From Gnomoniopsis sp. IMI 355080 (lineage: Eukaryota; Ascomycota; Sordariomycetes; Diaporthales; Gnomoniaceae): DNA of 35,647 nucleotides. The notes beneath the pieces are model-generated. The model made no database searches. It was not told where the DNA came from and saw nothing but the letters and a program-made list of their open reading frames with translations. The stretch is taken from positions 1 through 35,647 of the forward strand of contig JAPEVC010000298.1 of assembly GCA_027946555.1 (NCBI GenBank), given 5' to 3'. Made by a program: the position numbers and the translations under genes. The stretch's first letter is position 1; every line of letters starts with the position of its first letter. Positions 9,902 to 21,700 of the stretch are shown in pieces.

Positions 9902-12412
9902 AGGATCGTCCTTCTTTGGTCCTCCAACACTTTGCTGCAAAGATTGCGATGGGACTGTAAATCGAGCAGCATCTGGAAGGATCAGAAAGAGAAAGATTCG
10001 AAGAGGGACCCTTGCCAGATATCATACCCTGAATAGGGAATTCGAGCATGTTTGGGTTGCCGATGCCATACGCGGGCCCGACTCAGAGAATTCTTTGATG
10101 TTCCATATGAGGTTCGGATAGAGAGCTTCATTCGATACCTCCTCCGTTCTCGATCCTTGGGATCTCACACTACGGACTTGGTAATGATTGCCAATGATAA
10201 CGCGGGCGTCTCTTTGGTCAGAAGAATAATATAGCGCCACATGGTGTGTTTCGGGAATATGGCCGGACGACGTTAGACCGCGCTCATGCAGACATTTTTC
10301 ACTATCCACAAGCTCTTCCTCTTGGAATATCCAGATAGTATTAGTCATTCAGCCTTGCTACCTGTCCTTGCCACCTCCCTGCGTGCTTCAAGTATCCAGA
10401 CTGCGCGTTATGGGCATCCTAGGTCACGTACATGACTCCGTAGATAACAAAAGTGACGTGTCTCGAGGAAAAGGCGAAAAGTCGGCTGCGCCACTAAATT
10501 ACACAATTCAAGCAGTCCCGAAGCTTCTCAGAATGTTTCAAGTTTGGCCTCGTGCTCTAAGATGTGCATCAAAGGGCAACGAAATAACACCAGGAACATC
10601 GCCGGTGTCATCAAATTTTTGATGCGATACAATTTGGGGAAGTGGAACTTGAAAGGTGTCTACGTCGACAGCATCAGCATTGATGATGTACAGAAACATG
10701 GAGCATATCTAGGTAATAATCGAAAGGCAACTTCAGACGACCACGAAACAGAAATGGAATGGCTGGTCTGGTGCTACTTCGTATCATCCCCTCGTGTGAT
10801 TCCAATACTAAATGTCTTTGTCTTCGGAGAAGCCGTCTTCTTCATATTGTAAGGCAACCGCGTATGTCAGCCTAGATCTTGTAAAGATGGAACCTGCTAG
10901 ACAGGCTCTGACATCTATAGCAGAAAGCCCGGATGAGGGGTTGTTGTACCTGGGCAGTTCGTCCGTCCCTTGACACAACCCACAGAGACTATTAGTGGTG
11001 GCAAGGATAACGGACAAGCTTATGAAATACAATGCAGGCCCCTGATATGAGGGGGGCCAGAAACTAAATAATATCAACGAGAAAACCGTTGCCCATTCCA
11101 TATTTGCCCGTATTTCATTAGGAAGCATCCAGCGATCCTCTTTCAATTTGCTATAAATACCGATTGAGTTATTTATAGCTTGAACGATGCCACTATAGGC
11201 AAATGGACCTTCTTTTTTTTAGTGCAGCCTGATTTGTGGAAGCAAGGATGCTTCCAAGATACCTAGGTGGTTACAAGCAAATGCGGCGCTGAAATCCGAT
11301 ACCCTTCCTTTCTTGACCAGAATCTTGGCCAAAATACAGTCCTTTCAAGCACTTCACCTCAAAAGAGGCTATTCTTCAAGGCTCACCAGCTTTTCCCCAA
11401 AACAAATCGGGCGCCCTGCAGGTGGGAGAGGAGGATGGTGATATTTCAGCATATTCCCGATAGCACCGCGGTTTCTCCAAAACTCCTTCAGACTCCTTCA
11501 GCGAGACTTCATCATTTCCTGGGTGATTCTCGCCTGGAAATTTGAGTATCTGTCCGCGGCCTCAATACGGTGACCATGTACTGCGAAAGGGGTGTCGATA
11601 TTGTCCGAAAACCAACTCTTTACCGGATATAATACGTCTCGTATATGGCTGTCTCCACAAGCACTCCACTGTAACCAGACCCTTCTGGTGCTATTGGAAG
11701 TCACCACGAATAGTATAGTCTGCCAATGAATACTCGGAAGGATGGCGTACAGTAGTAGGAACGTCCTACGTCCCACCCTGGATCAGGTACCTCGATTTTC
11801 CGCACATACAGAGGCGTGTTTTTGTGGACACGACTGAAACCAGTGGAGACTAACTGGGTCTGGGAATGTATATATATTTGATGCTGCAGACAACCTACCT
11901 CACTATACAGTCTACCTCCATCCCGTTGTTTCGGAGCGAGCCTGACACACCTCTGACTGCAGAAGCCTGTGAGCGAGGTACTCAGCGCCACCAAGCATCG
12001 TCGTCGGATCCGGCTCCAGAGGGGAGTTTGCCAACGGTTGCGACCATGAGGTATCATCTGACATACTTTTTGTTTCCGACTTCCGTCTTTTGACAATCTC
12101 CGAACACGAATTGCAGAAAGATGTGCTGAAATACTTGATATCCAGAAACGTGACAAGGAAATGCCTCCATGCGAGTGTGAGAGTCGTCAGGGATTGTTGT
12201 TTGGTAGCACCCCGGGAGGAGCCGACCTGGACCTTGGAAGTGGCAACCGACGATGCACTCGTTGACCAACTTATCGACCTCATGGTCACGATGTTGGCGC
12301 ATCGGGGCTACACAGAGAATGTCGAACTTCTCCCCGTTCTCTTGCAATCGGTCATCACATCCACGTTCCTTACGCCGGCGCATTTCGTGATTCTTCAAGA
12401 ATCCAGCCCATC
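9902..12412. other. 2.5-kb stretch without an intact gene; possible decayed gene inside
   Basis: Apart from the pseudogene candidate listed separately (10808-11776, minus strand), nothing here is supportable. A leftward ATG frame at 10348-10022 (108 codons) and a rightward frame at 12090-12521 have protein-like stretches. Neither has a family match or good flanking splice sites. Base composition is visibly more AT-rich than the DAHP synthase region. Confidence 0.4.
10808..11776 (-). pseudogene. Possible decayed membrane-protein gene
   Basis: Read leftward, several protein-like blocks are broken by stops. One block, 11776-11498, starts hydrophobic (FLLLYAILPSIHW) and continues past an in-frame TGA (11500-11498) into SLKEFWRNRG and then PPLPPAGRPICFG before a GTGAGC donor-like site. 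A second block reads DFSAAFACNHLGILEASLL. It meets a TAA inside or next to an A8 run (11219-11221) and continues in the same frame as EGPFAYSGIVQAINNS. It then runs into the open frame 11146-10808, which has two likely membrane helices (WATVFSLILFSFWPP and ALYFISLSVILATTNSL). The continuity across stops and hydrophobicity are seen; that they belong to one inactivated gene is inference. Unrecognised introns could explain some of the breaks. I do not know the family. Confidence 0.33.
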
Positions 12413-13582
12413 ATGGGGGACGCCGGCCTATCTGGAGACACTGACTCACACGGAGACGCTGGAATACAAGTCGCCAATCTGTACTATATGGTGCGCTCCT
12501 TTGACGACGATGGCGATTTGAAACTCGAAGTTGGGCAAGGTGCATCAAAACAGACCTTTGTCGTTTGTTCGAAATCCCTGTCAAGAGCGTCCAAGCCGTT
12601 CAGAACAATGCTCTACGGGCCTTTCGCCGAATCTAAGCCAATAGCCCAGACGACAAATCCGGAGTGGACAGTGGCACTCCCCGAAGACAACCCGGATTCC
12701 CTTGCTGTGCTCCTATACATCGTTCATGGGATATTTGACAAAGTGCCAACTACTGTCGACCGAGGTCAACTATTCCGGATTTGTGTTCTGACGGATAAAT
12801 ACGACATGACCCATATCTTACGGCCATGGGCACGGCAGTGGATGCAGCCTTTTTTGCAGAGGTCAATTGGAAAGAAGGGAGATGAGTACCTTTTATGGAT
12901 TGCGTATGTGTTAGGGGAGCGGGAACTTTTCCTCAAAGTACAAAAGTATATTTACAATGGATTCACGCTGGACCAAGACGAAAACATGCTGTGTCCATTC
13001 GGCCGCCGCTTGGATGACAGCGTATATGTCGTAAAGGTTGCTGACTTGGGTATGTAACCTGCCATTCCCTTCTTCTGCCTCCTGCCGACTGCATACTTTG
13101 TTATTAACGGCTGATGCAAACCTGCAGACGCCCTGGCAAGACTGAGAGCGAAGAAGATTGACCAACTTCTGGGATGCGTACACACGATGATAACTCGACT
13201 TGCAGCGGCTGAAGACCAGGAATTCAAATGCAAATGTCGAAAAGAACCGACAAAGGAAAAACAGGAGCCCTTGCAGTCCCAAGAATGTCGGAGCTTTTAC
13301 CTTGGTAGCCTCATCAAGTCGCTCAACTCCGCAGGTTACTTTCCTCTACCTTCCTCAGCAACTTTGGGATGCAGCATAAATCAGCTTCGGGAACATCTAG
13401 AATCTGTTTGCGACTCCATGCAGACAATGAAATGCCTCAGCGGCCCTGACACAAACCATGGGAACTGTTCTCCTGGCATTGAGCTGCGGAAATCCATCGG
13501 TTCGGTCGCCACGGGACTAGTTTTGGCAGAGGCCCGGGTCAAACAACTCGCGCAGCAAGCCAAGAAGAGCGGCCTAGGCTGA
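12413..13582 (+). CDS. BTB/POZ-domain protein
   Basis: A fungal-type BTB protein of 363 aa, expected to act in protein-protein interaction, possibly as a Cul3 adaptor; the partner is unknown. Exons are 12413-13049 and 13128-13582, joined by a 78-bp phase-1 intron (GTATGT..CTGCAG). The BTB core is at about residues 34-120: DGDLKLEVG, then FVVCSKSLSRASKPFRTMLYG, FAES, WTVALPEDNPDSLAVLLYIVHG and LFRICVLTDKYDM. It is followed by the helical extension usual in this fungal group (LRPWARQWM). The second exon contains CKCRKE and a C-terminal helical region ending QQAKKSGLG. The start is the first ATG of the frame, in a reasonable context (ATCATGG). A frame open upstream on the same strand (12090-12412 region) could hide a 5' exon, but I found no convincing junction. 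Confidence 0.9.
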
Positions 13583-14911
13583 GAGTACTGGTCTTGAAAT
13601 GGAAGATATTATTGAACTATTCCTCGTCGTTCAAGGCAGACCAGGAGATCGAGCAGGTACTTCCGAGTCCACGGCCTACCGACTACCTATCGCCAGCACC
13701 AACGTCCAGGGCACTCCGCTGCCCATTACAAAGGATTTGGAGAGTTACTTGAGGATATCGGATAAAAACGAGCAAAGTCTATCTAGTGTGGCAGCTCGTT
13801 GATCTCAGGTGCATATGGACGACGCGAAGGTCAAGACGACAGATTGATCAGTGCGCTAGTTGAAGCAGTTTGAATCTTGCATATGATGGCACGATATTAC
13901 GTGTTCGATCTTAATGTTGCGGATATGGACGAGTGCAGACAGCACTAAATGGGACTAATACTGCACGAGACGGTATTGGATTGCGGCACTGAGGACTGGC
14001 ACGAGTCGAGACCGGCTGAGACTAGTTGGACGCGATGCCAGCGCGAAAGGAGATAATCATTGAGGGTCTATCACCATAATAATCTAGCTTTGCGGGTAGA
14101 GCGAATACCTATCATGGCCTCGTCTTATGTTCCAATGGTTCAGGAATTCACCGTCGCTCCGCTCCCGCTCCTATTGCACCCTCACAACCCATGGGCTTTT
14201 CCGAAACCACGTAGTGACGAGTATCTCGGTTCTGCTTACACAAGAATCATGTACTCACGTCCGCTACTCTTCTGCCTGTTGCTATTTATCCTAGTATGCC
14301 CATGGGGAGCGGTCACCTCGTGATAATCTCCAAGACCTCTAAGTCCCCGTTTGAACTAGCGCCTTCTGGGGTAGCGTTGCTCCTAAGGCGTCTCTGTCGC
14401 CGCCGAATTTATAATTAGATTTATTTTCCTTCTACACATGGCAAAACAATAAAAACTGAAACGCACACTTGACGTGATATCCAGCTTCCACTACATCAGC
14501 TGTCTTCAGGTTAAAAAAATGCAAAGCACTGATTGGAGGAATGCAGGTGTTCCATATTCTGTCTTTCGAATTTTGTCTATTCCACTGTGCCTGACGTTGT
14601 CGTCTTCTGGCACTGGTACTTTGATGCTGATGCTTTTGATGCAATCCCAACTGATACTCCATGCAAATATATACAATCGACCAACATTGATAAATTCCTT
14701 ACTGACCGACCGATCAGCAGAACACAGAATCGCGGAGCTGTAGATAGACTTTTGAATGCTCTCGGGGCCTCCGAGCACGCCTGACTCCGCCCGCCCTGCT
14801 ACATCCCTCATAGTGCTTGTACATCCTTCAGATCGTTTCTTCTTCTTGGCAGGACCACACCCGCCTCCTTCGCCTTGAGTCAACATCAGACCGCACAAAG
14901 ATATGACTTCA
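13583..14911. other. Convergent 3' region between BTB and UTP17 genes
   Basis: These 1.3 kb should hold the two 3' UTRs. A 67-codon ATG frame at 13599-13802, just after the BTB stop, and a 69-codon frame at 14114-14323 with a hydrophobic C-terminus are visible. Neither has support, so nothing is called. Confidence 0.5.
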
Positions 14912-17900
14912 TCACTTTTGTGAGAACAAGCCAACAACCTTGTAAAAAGTGTCCTCGATCGGCGGCATGGCGAAGGCTGGGGCTGCATCGAAGATCTCAG
15001 CAAGGCGTTGCGGTGGCACAACAGCGGCATGTGCGTCGTCTTCCTCGTCAACATCCATAGCTTCACCCTCCTGCTCATCGTCACTGCCTCCCTCCTCCTC
15101 TTCACCGTTGATAATGACAGGCTTGCTCTCTTCCAAAGTCTCATTATGAGTAGGTGGTTGGTCGTCGAGCTTGAGTTCGGAGAGTGGCCGCGCGATGTTT
15201 GAAGAGTCAGTACCCTCGACGATGGGCCAGATCTGGGCTGCCGAATCAACTGCGATGAAGCCTGATGAGCTCACGGCAGGAAGAAGTGCGGTCACGAGGT
15301 GCGGGAGATTCTTCATGAGTTGAGGCTCGTTATCTTCCAGACCGAAGACCGCAATTTCGGAGTAAGCACCCTTGATTAGTTTGCCAGCAGTGCCTTTGAG
15401 GAATGGCAGTGAGACGGCAAAGGTTTGTGACCTGGTGTCAACGGCAAGATGTGTCATCTCTGCAGCCGAAGAAGATCTCTCGCCGAGCTGAACACCGTAT
15501 CGAAGCTCGTCCCGCACCAAATCGTAAACTGCAAGATCTTCGGAGAGGATCACGAGACAAGAGTTGAGGAGTTGTAGTGATCGGACTGCGCCTTTGCACA
15601 TGTCTTGGAGACTGTTACGAATCTCGCCAGACTCCATATCGATGATGTAGATGACCACCTCGTTGTAGTAACCGTAGGCGACAAAGAGAATCGAGCCGTC
15701 TTCAGAAAATGTCAAAGCTCCGCTTTTCCTCTGTATAGCCTGTCCATTGCCGGATATCAGCTCCTCCTGCGATTTGATGCTCTCCCCCAGATCAATTGCT
15801 CGAGCACAGGACCAGCTGACTAAAGCTTCTCCACTTGGAGCTGTCGTCGCGAGACCATCGCGCTCACGGAGCCGAGGCGTCCATATCCGGAGACAGCCGT
15901 CCTCACCCACGGTTGCAAACTTGGTGGAGACCTTGTCGGCAGCAATGCCGAAGACGTTTCCCGTCTGCCGAGTCGAGTGAGGGCCGTTGATTCTGCTTGA
16001 CAATTCCATTGTGGTGCCGTTTTCCTTCGCCTCCCAAAATTTCAGGTAGATCTCTCGGCGCTCACGGATGTACTCCTCTGCAGCTGCAGTAGAGCCCTCG
16101 GTAAGAGCAGCTACGTCACGCTCAGGGGGTTCCCATTCGTCAATTGTGGCGAGCCACTTGCCATCATGAGAAAAGGCCATTTGACATGCCCTCGGCTCGA
16201 TTATCGGGTGACCTGAAGGCGTTGTGTATAATTGTGCGGTGTTGGTTCTGGTCAAAGGCTGCTTGGCTATGCTTTGGAACGAGCCAAGGTCGAACCGCTG
16301 CAGGAAGGGGGTTATTGGTAGCTTGCCTACACGGCTGGCTTGCTGACTGCTTCCCACGCAGATAAGCATCTGGGACGGGTCTCTGGGATCGATTGCAGCT
16401 GCCAAAGGTGCATTGATTTCGTTAAGACTCTCGGACACACGTTTCACGAGTTCATCCTTTGACTTCTTGGCTTCGAAGGCAAGAGACTGGAGTCCTGATA
16501 TGTAAGTTGTTGGTTTCATTTCTGCTGTAGACAGAACCATGGTAGAATTGTCGTCCATATGGACGGCGTAGGCTGCGCCACTGGGCGAGACCACGATATT
16601 CTCCAGGCTGGCAGCAAGGTGGGGGAGAAAATCGAGTTTGCCAGTGTCTAGTTGCCAGAGTACGAGCACCGATTCAGAGCCACCAGAGATTAAGTAATTA
16701 CCTAGTGGGAAAAGTCAGCACCAGTTTAATATTTCCGTCTAATATATCCCGAGAAATAAATTGCTTACCATCAGCGGACCAAGCAACACTGTGGACGGCC
16801 TTTCGGTGCCAGTGTTGCTTTTTGGGCATGTCCAATCCCCTTTTTGATTGTTCTTGCAGTTGAGAGAGGAGATCCGAATAGACAAAAATAGCGCCACGAG
16901 CACATCCAGCTGCAACATCAACAAACGTGTCGTTGGCATCGTGAGAAACCTTCTTCTTGGAGCCCGAATTCCTCTGCGCAGCTCGTACGCTCAGGCAACA
17001 GACGTCGTCCGTCAATTCGACCGAGTAGAAGTCGTAGACGAGATCTTCCACGCTGTGCAACCCTTTTTGCTTCAGTGATCCCACGAATAAGGTATGCCCC
17101 GCAGCGGCAACGAGCGCATTGCCCCCGTTGGCGATCTTGAGAATGCTGACCTGCCCCGACTCGGTCTGCAAGGTGTGGCTAATTGGATTTGCCAGGTCTG
17201 ACGGGTCATAGGCCACGACCTTGAAGGATCGGTGCAAGCTTTCCGAGACGAACAGGACGTCCGAGAGGGTCTTATTTAGCTTGAGGGCGCCAACCGTCAT
17301 ATCATGAATTACACCGGCTTTGGTCCGGAAGCAATCCTGCACACCAGAGCCAGTGGTCCAGTCCACGCGCCATATGCGTCCATCGGAGGCGGCGAGCCAG
17401 ACAAGATTTGGGGAGACTTGGGAGAGGGCGGAGGCAACGAGGTATGGTGCGCCGTTGTTTGCACCGACCACCGGAAGGGTAATGCGGCGGACGAGGAGTG
17501 ATTCGGCAACGGAGTATACTTGGAGCGATGTGTCGTAGGTAACGAGGAGATGTCTGCAGCACGTTAATAAGGAGCATTGTGTGAGAAAGCGTTAAGATGA
17601 TGTACTTTTCATCGGCACTGAAGATAGAGTCTACATCAGACATCCTTCCACCCATTGGATCGGATACCCTCCACTTCTGGAGAGTCTTTGCCTCCCTGAA
17701 AATATCGTCCTCTACGCCGGTGCCAAGTACGTCCTGTGTGGAAACAGAACCGCCCTCAGCATGGTCCATATGCCTGGGTTTTCTTGAAGGCGTGTTGTCA
17801 GGGTCCTCCTTCGCCGCCAGTCCCTGCTTCCTCTTCTTCTTGTGTGAGGATTCGTCTTGGTCGGCCTTGTCCCTCTTCCTTTTGTCGGAAATTTTGCTGG

Positions 17901-17922
17901 CCTGTGACCTCGAGGATGCCAT
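14912..17922 (-). CDS. UTP17: SSU processome WD40 protein Nan1/Utp17 (WDR75 orthologue)
   Basis: A t-UTP/UtpA subunit. It acts in the nucleolus early in 18S rRNA maturation and, in yeast, supports rDNA transcription. Three exons, 17922-17606, 17553-16769 and 16701-14912, give 963 aa, somewhat longer than yeast Nan1. Intron 1 (52 bp, GTACAT..CTGCAG) is phase 2 and intron 2 (67 bp, GTAAGC..CACTAG) is phase 1. The N-terminus is Lys/Arg-rich with nuclear-signal character (KRKRDKADQ, HKKKRKQG). Multiple WD40-type blocks follow, for example KWRVSDPMGGRM with SIFSADEKHLLVTYD, HRKAVHSVAWSADG, and NYLISGGSESVLVLWQLDTGK spanning the second junction. The last is highly characteristic of the family. The C-terminus has an acidic segment (EEEEGGSDDEQEGEAMDVDEED, about 904-926) typical of nucleolar factors. 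The ATG chosen gives MASSRSQ; there is no upstream ATG in frame. It is divergent from RPB10 across a 323-bp promoter. Confidence 0.95.
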
Positions 17923-18245
17923 CGTGTTGGTCAATCAGGCGAGCGGGGGAGAATTTTGTGCTGGTCCTGGGGCAAATAGAAACACAAGTCTGAGAATGTT
18001 GTCAAAGTTCATGGATGATTTGCAAGCGCTCCCAGGAAATTTTGGGATGCGATAAGAATGGCGATAAGAAATTAAAGTGGGGCCTTGGGTTGGATACCGA
18101 AGTCTGAACCAGCCAATTTTGTTTGCGACTGCAGAGACCAAACAATCCATCACCTACCTGCACATCGCTGCCACTTCGACAGTACCGAGATAAAGTCTGT
18201 CAACCTTACCGTTTCTTCTACTTGGGCTCCGGTCATCAAGTCAAA
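17923..18245. promoter_or_regulatory. Shared divergent promoter of UTP17 and RPB10
   Basis: Only 323 bp separate the two start codons, so both core promoters must lie here or overlap the 5' UTRs. It contains the duplicated GCGATAAGAA element (listed separately), GAAATTTT at 18036-18043 and a CCAAT box at 18113-18117. No TATA box is obvious, as expected for housekeeping genes. Confidence 0.7.
18049..18070 (+). promoter_or_regulatory. Tandem duplicated GCGATAAGAA element
   Basis: GCGATAAGAA occurs twice exactly, at 18049-18058 and 18061-18070, with a 2-bp spacer (12-bp period). It resembles the yeast PAC motif (GCGATGAG), differing by one base. PAC typically sits with the RRPE motif (AAAATTTT-like) upstream of ribosome-biogenesis and Pol I/III genes, and GAAATTTT lies 6 bp away here. 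The GATAAG core also fits a GATA-factor site, which is the main alternative. Confidence 0.55.
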
Positions 18246-18718
18246 ATGATTATTCCTGTGCGCTGCTTCTCCTGCGGCAAGGTGAGCAGGCTCTACTTCA
18301 TCGGTGCCAGCGAATTCCTCTGACAAGACTGTCACAGGTGACGGGCGATCTCTGGGAGCGCTACCTTGTACTAATCGACCAGAACATCCCCGATGGGTAA
18401 GAAGCTCAAAGCCTGCAATACAGTTGTTGATTGCAACGAGACTTACTCTTTGCGACAGTGATGCGATGGATCAGCTAGGCTTGAAGCGGTACTGCTGCCG
18501 CCGCATGATCATGACCCACGTCGACTTGATCGAGAAACTTCTCAAGTACGTTGCGATCTACCGATATTCACCTATCCCTCTCATGTAGCTCATACACTAC
18601 ACCGTGGACTCTATGTGATGGCTGGTAGTGGCTTGCGTCGAACTGACTCTATCCTCAAAGGTACACCCCAGACGGCCGTAACGAGAAGAAGAACCAGCTT
18701 CACCAAGCGCATCAATAA
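18246..18718 (+). CDS. RPB10: RNA polymerase I/II/III subunit RPB10 (ABC10beta)
   Basis: Small zinc-binding subunit shared by all three nuclear RNA polymerases, needed for their assembly. Four exons, 18246-18281, 18338-18396, 18459-18545 and 18661-18718, encode 79 aa, a normal length for fungi. Introns are 56, 62 and 115 bp with GTGAGC..CACAG, GTAAGA..GACAG and GTACGT..CAAAG borders; the last has an AACTGAC branch site. The zinc ligands are all present: C7 and C10 in PVRCFSCGK, and C44 and C45 in YCCRRM. The conserved HVDLIEKLLKY (52-62) spans the last junction. The first exon codes only 12 residues, and three introns in 79 codons is a high density. The nearly complete match to the family makes the model secure. 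Confidence 0.98.
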
Positions 18719-21700
18719 GAGCTTCGACAGTATGGTCTCAACAAGTGTTTTGAATTGGTTTGCATGGCGTTACGGTTTGCGAGCTTCTTTCCCGCTCACG
18801 GTCCTGGCTATGGCGCTAGACACGGCCCTACAACACAGCCTGTCGGGCTCTTCAGAGGTGGTGGATGGATAGAAGACCTTCGGCGGGAGCAAATATCTGT
18901 GTCTGCTGGGAGGCGCCAAATCTTGCAGAAGCTCACGATGCTCGGTTGACGAGCGTGCCGAGCTGTTGACAGGAAGAGCGCGTTCATCCACTTGTGCAGG
19001 CTGCAGAAGTACCGTGGCGGTTCATGATACTCGGGGTCGAGGTAGACACGCGACGGGCGCCTCCACCATACAGATCTCAATCGACACCTGACACAAATAC
19101 GCGACTTCGCGTTATGCCTATCTCCCTGCGCGACCCATTGAGCCGACCACGCCATTAGCTACTAACCGGTAACAATCTAGCCCACGCAGTCCTCTATCTC
19201 TGAAGCTCCGCAAAAGAAAACTATGAGGCATGGCATCCGATGGCGCACATTACTGGAGAAGCTCGTAGCTCAACAGCGTGTTTTGGTCGTTAGCCATGAT
19301 CGCCGTCAAAAGAAGTATGGCCACATGAGTCCAAATGGCAAAGTATCCCACTGAACCAAAAGTGGGAGCGCCTCGGCGACTATGGTTGGAGCAATAAACG
19401 CGGCCCTGCAGATTATCTTCAGCCGATAGTCAATATATTGAATGGGCGGGCTGCATCAGCCTTGGCCGACTTAGCCATTTCTGCAGCACCACCCTCAGGC
19501 CTGCCACGTGAAAAACTGCAAGCTATGAACTTTGATCAAATTGGACAACGCGGTGACTTTTCCGGGCGGCTAACCTGCAGCAGCGTCGGAAACGTGTCCA
19601 TATCTGACAAGGCGATCATTTCTGACGGTGCAGGTACACGGCCTGGCCATTGCACTTATGTGGCTGATATGGAACCACCATGCAAGGCTGTCTCCAACAT
19701 GCAGATGAACAAATCCCATGGGACACGACGTGCTGAGCTTTCCGCCAAGCTCTTGTCTCTCACCAGGGCATCCATCGGGCATACTTTTTCAAGGACATTA
19801 GTTCCCAACATCAACCATCAATCCATGTGCCAAAAGGTTAGGCATGGAAATCTGGCAGTTGACTGTCCATAGGGCGACCAAGCAAATTGCAGAGCTGCAC
19901 TTGTTCCAGCAGCGAGGCATGCCGCTCGAACGTCAAGATGCAGCGGTGTGCTTCAGCGAGGGTCATCTCTGAGTTATCACTCGTCCCAGAGAATCACACT
20001 GAACTGCAATGCCAGGATAAGCTCTCACGCTAGAACATGACCCACATGCCAAGCCTACCAACAGAGGCCTGAGCTGTTCCAACGCTCTTCCACACCCTCG
20101 GAAGCTTCCCTTCATGCAGACTTGTCGACTTCGCATGAGCGCAAATGTTTGCCATGGTGATGCCTGAACTTTTGCGGACAACCCTCGCAAAGTTAGTCCG
20201 TATCCACCGTCGAGTCAATAAGGGCTTCCAAATCGGTGGCAATCCTTCTCAAGCGCCACGCAGGCCGAAATGATCAGCATCGATGGCCCCGGACAAGTAC
20301 CCCAATTTTAGCAGACGCTAAACTCAGAATAAAACGTGTTCCCAGATCTTCGGGTCGAACAGGCCCAGATCATTGGCAAGGGTCGGGGGGCAGATCCACA
20401 CTGAGGGGTTGTTGGAAGTCAAAACCAGTCATCGGGGCTTGGACGCAGAAGTGCTCTGCTTCGAGGACCGTGGTTGGAAGACAGCCGACCGGTAGGTACG
20501 TACATACGGTACTAGTAGGACAAGATTGGGGATCGAGCCAGGGGACCCAAAGGCGAGAGAGGGATAGAGGGATAGCCCTACGAAGTCTGTACAGCTGACC
20601 ACACTTCTCTATTGATCCTCGCACTCGTCTCCACACCACTTCGCAAGTTTCGCAGGTCGATGAGCTAGGTATATAATAGTAAGTCGATGATGGGCCGCGG
20701 TGGATGCCCGACTAATTGAGTTTCTGCTGGTCTGCCATGTGTCAGGTGACAGCTCGAGCAAGAAATGCTATGGTCAAAAGCACATGGCTGGGTCCGACCA
20801 GCATTTGTGACGCCGGGAATTGAGTTCATTGGCCCTGGTGCAAAGATAGCAATTCTCGAGATCCACAGTCATGCTTCCGAACCGGTCAGCCGGGAACGCT
20901 TTGTGTGTGTGTGTAAGTACTGCTCATCGACTGTTGCTGCGCTGAGGCACAGACGGTGATAGTTCGGCCAAGCTTGCGTTGAGTTCGTGGGCATCTGAAA
21001 GAGGATTCAAGCGAGACTGTAACCATGCTACCTACTTCCTACTCGACAAGGGTGGTACCGCAATTTACCCCGATAGGACTTGCTGGTTGAAGTGCATCCT
21101 CCGAGCTAAAGGTCACCTCTAAGCGCCGAGGGCCCTGTCGCCTCATGCACCTCCTCAGTGGACAAAACCGGTTCGCTGCTGACTTCCTACTGGCTGCATG
21201 CGTCTTGGAGGGGCTCGATGCGATGGGCAAAGGGAAAAAAGACGCGCGCACCTGCAGGCTGTAAGGGCTACAGTATCTCCCATCGCAAGCACGAAACTCG
21301 CGCCCACGATGAAAAGATCTGTCTCAGTTGGACCCTCCTCCGCAACGTTTATCGCACAGAGCACAGAGCCTCTCATCTTGCCTCTACCCTCCTCTCTCCA
21401 TCACAAGACTGAGCTTTGTTGTTGACTGTCGCCTGCAATTGACTTCGTAACGCGCAAGACGGGCCCTCCTTGCGTTCAAGAGCGCCTCAATCAGCAGCCT
21501 TCGGGAAGGCGCTGTCTCATCACACTCCTTCATCCAAGTCTGTTGAGATACCTTGTACCCCGAGCTTCGTCTCAAGATCCTTCGAGCTATATCGGCGACA
21601 GATCGGCAAGGCTCCAGGCACAGATCTCTCACTGGCCCAAGGCTGCTCCACCGAAACTTTGGAAGGATTTCATGGCCAGCTTCTACGCGACCCACGTTGA

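Noticed and set aside
12054..12398. Leftward frame opposite the region upstream of the BTB gene
   Set aside because: It competes with an equally open rightward frame and neither has a family match or clear splice sites.
13599..13802. 67-codon ATG frame just after the BTB stop codon
   Set aside because: Most likely 3' UTR; no splice would join it to the BTB gene in frame and no homology is recognisable.
19438..19872. 144-codon rightward frame in the long gap
   Set aside because: It begins at TTG, not ATG, has no domain or hydrophobic pattern, and lacks plausible partner exons.
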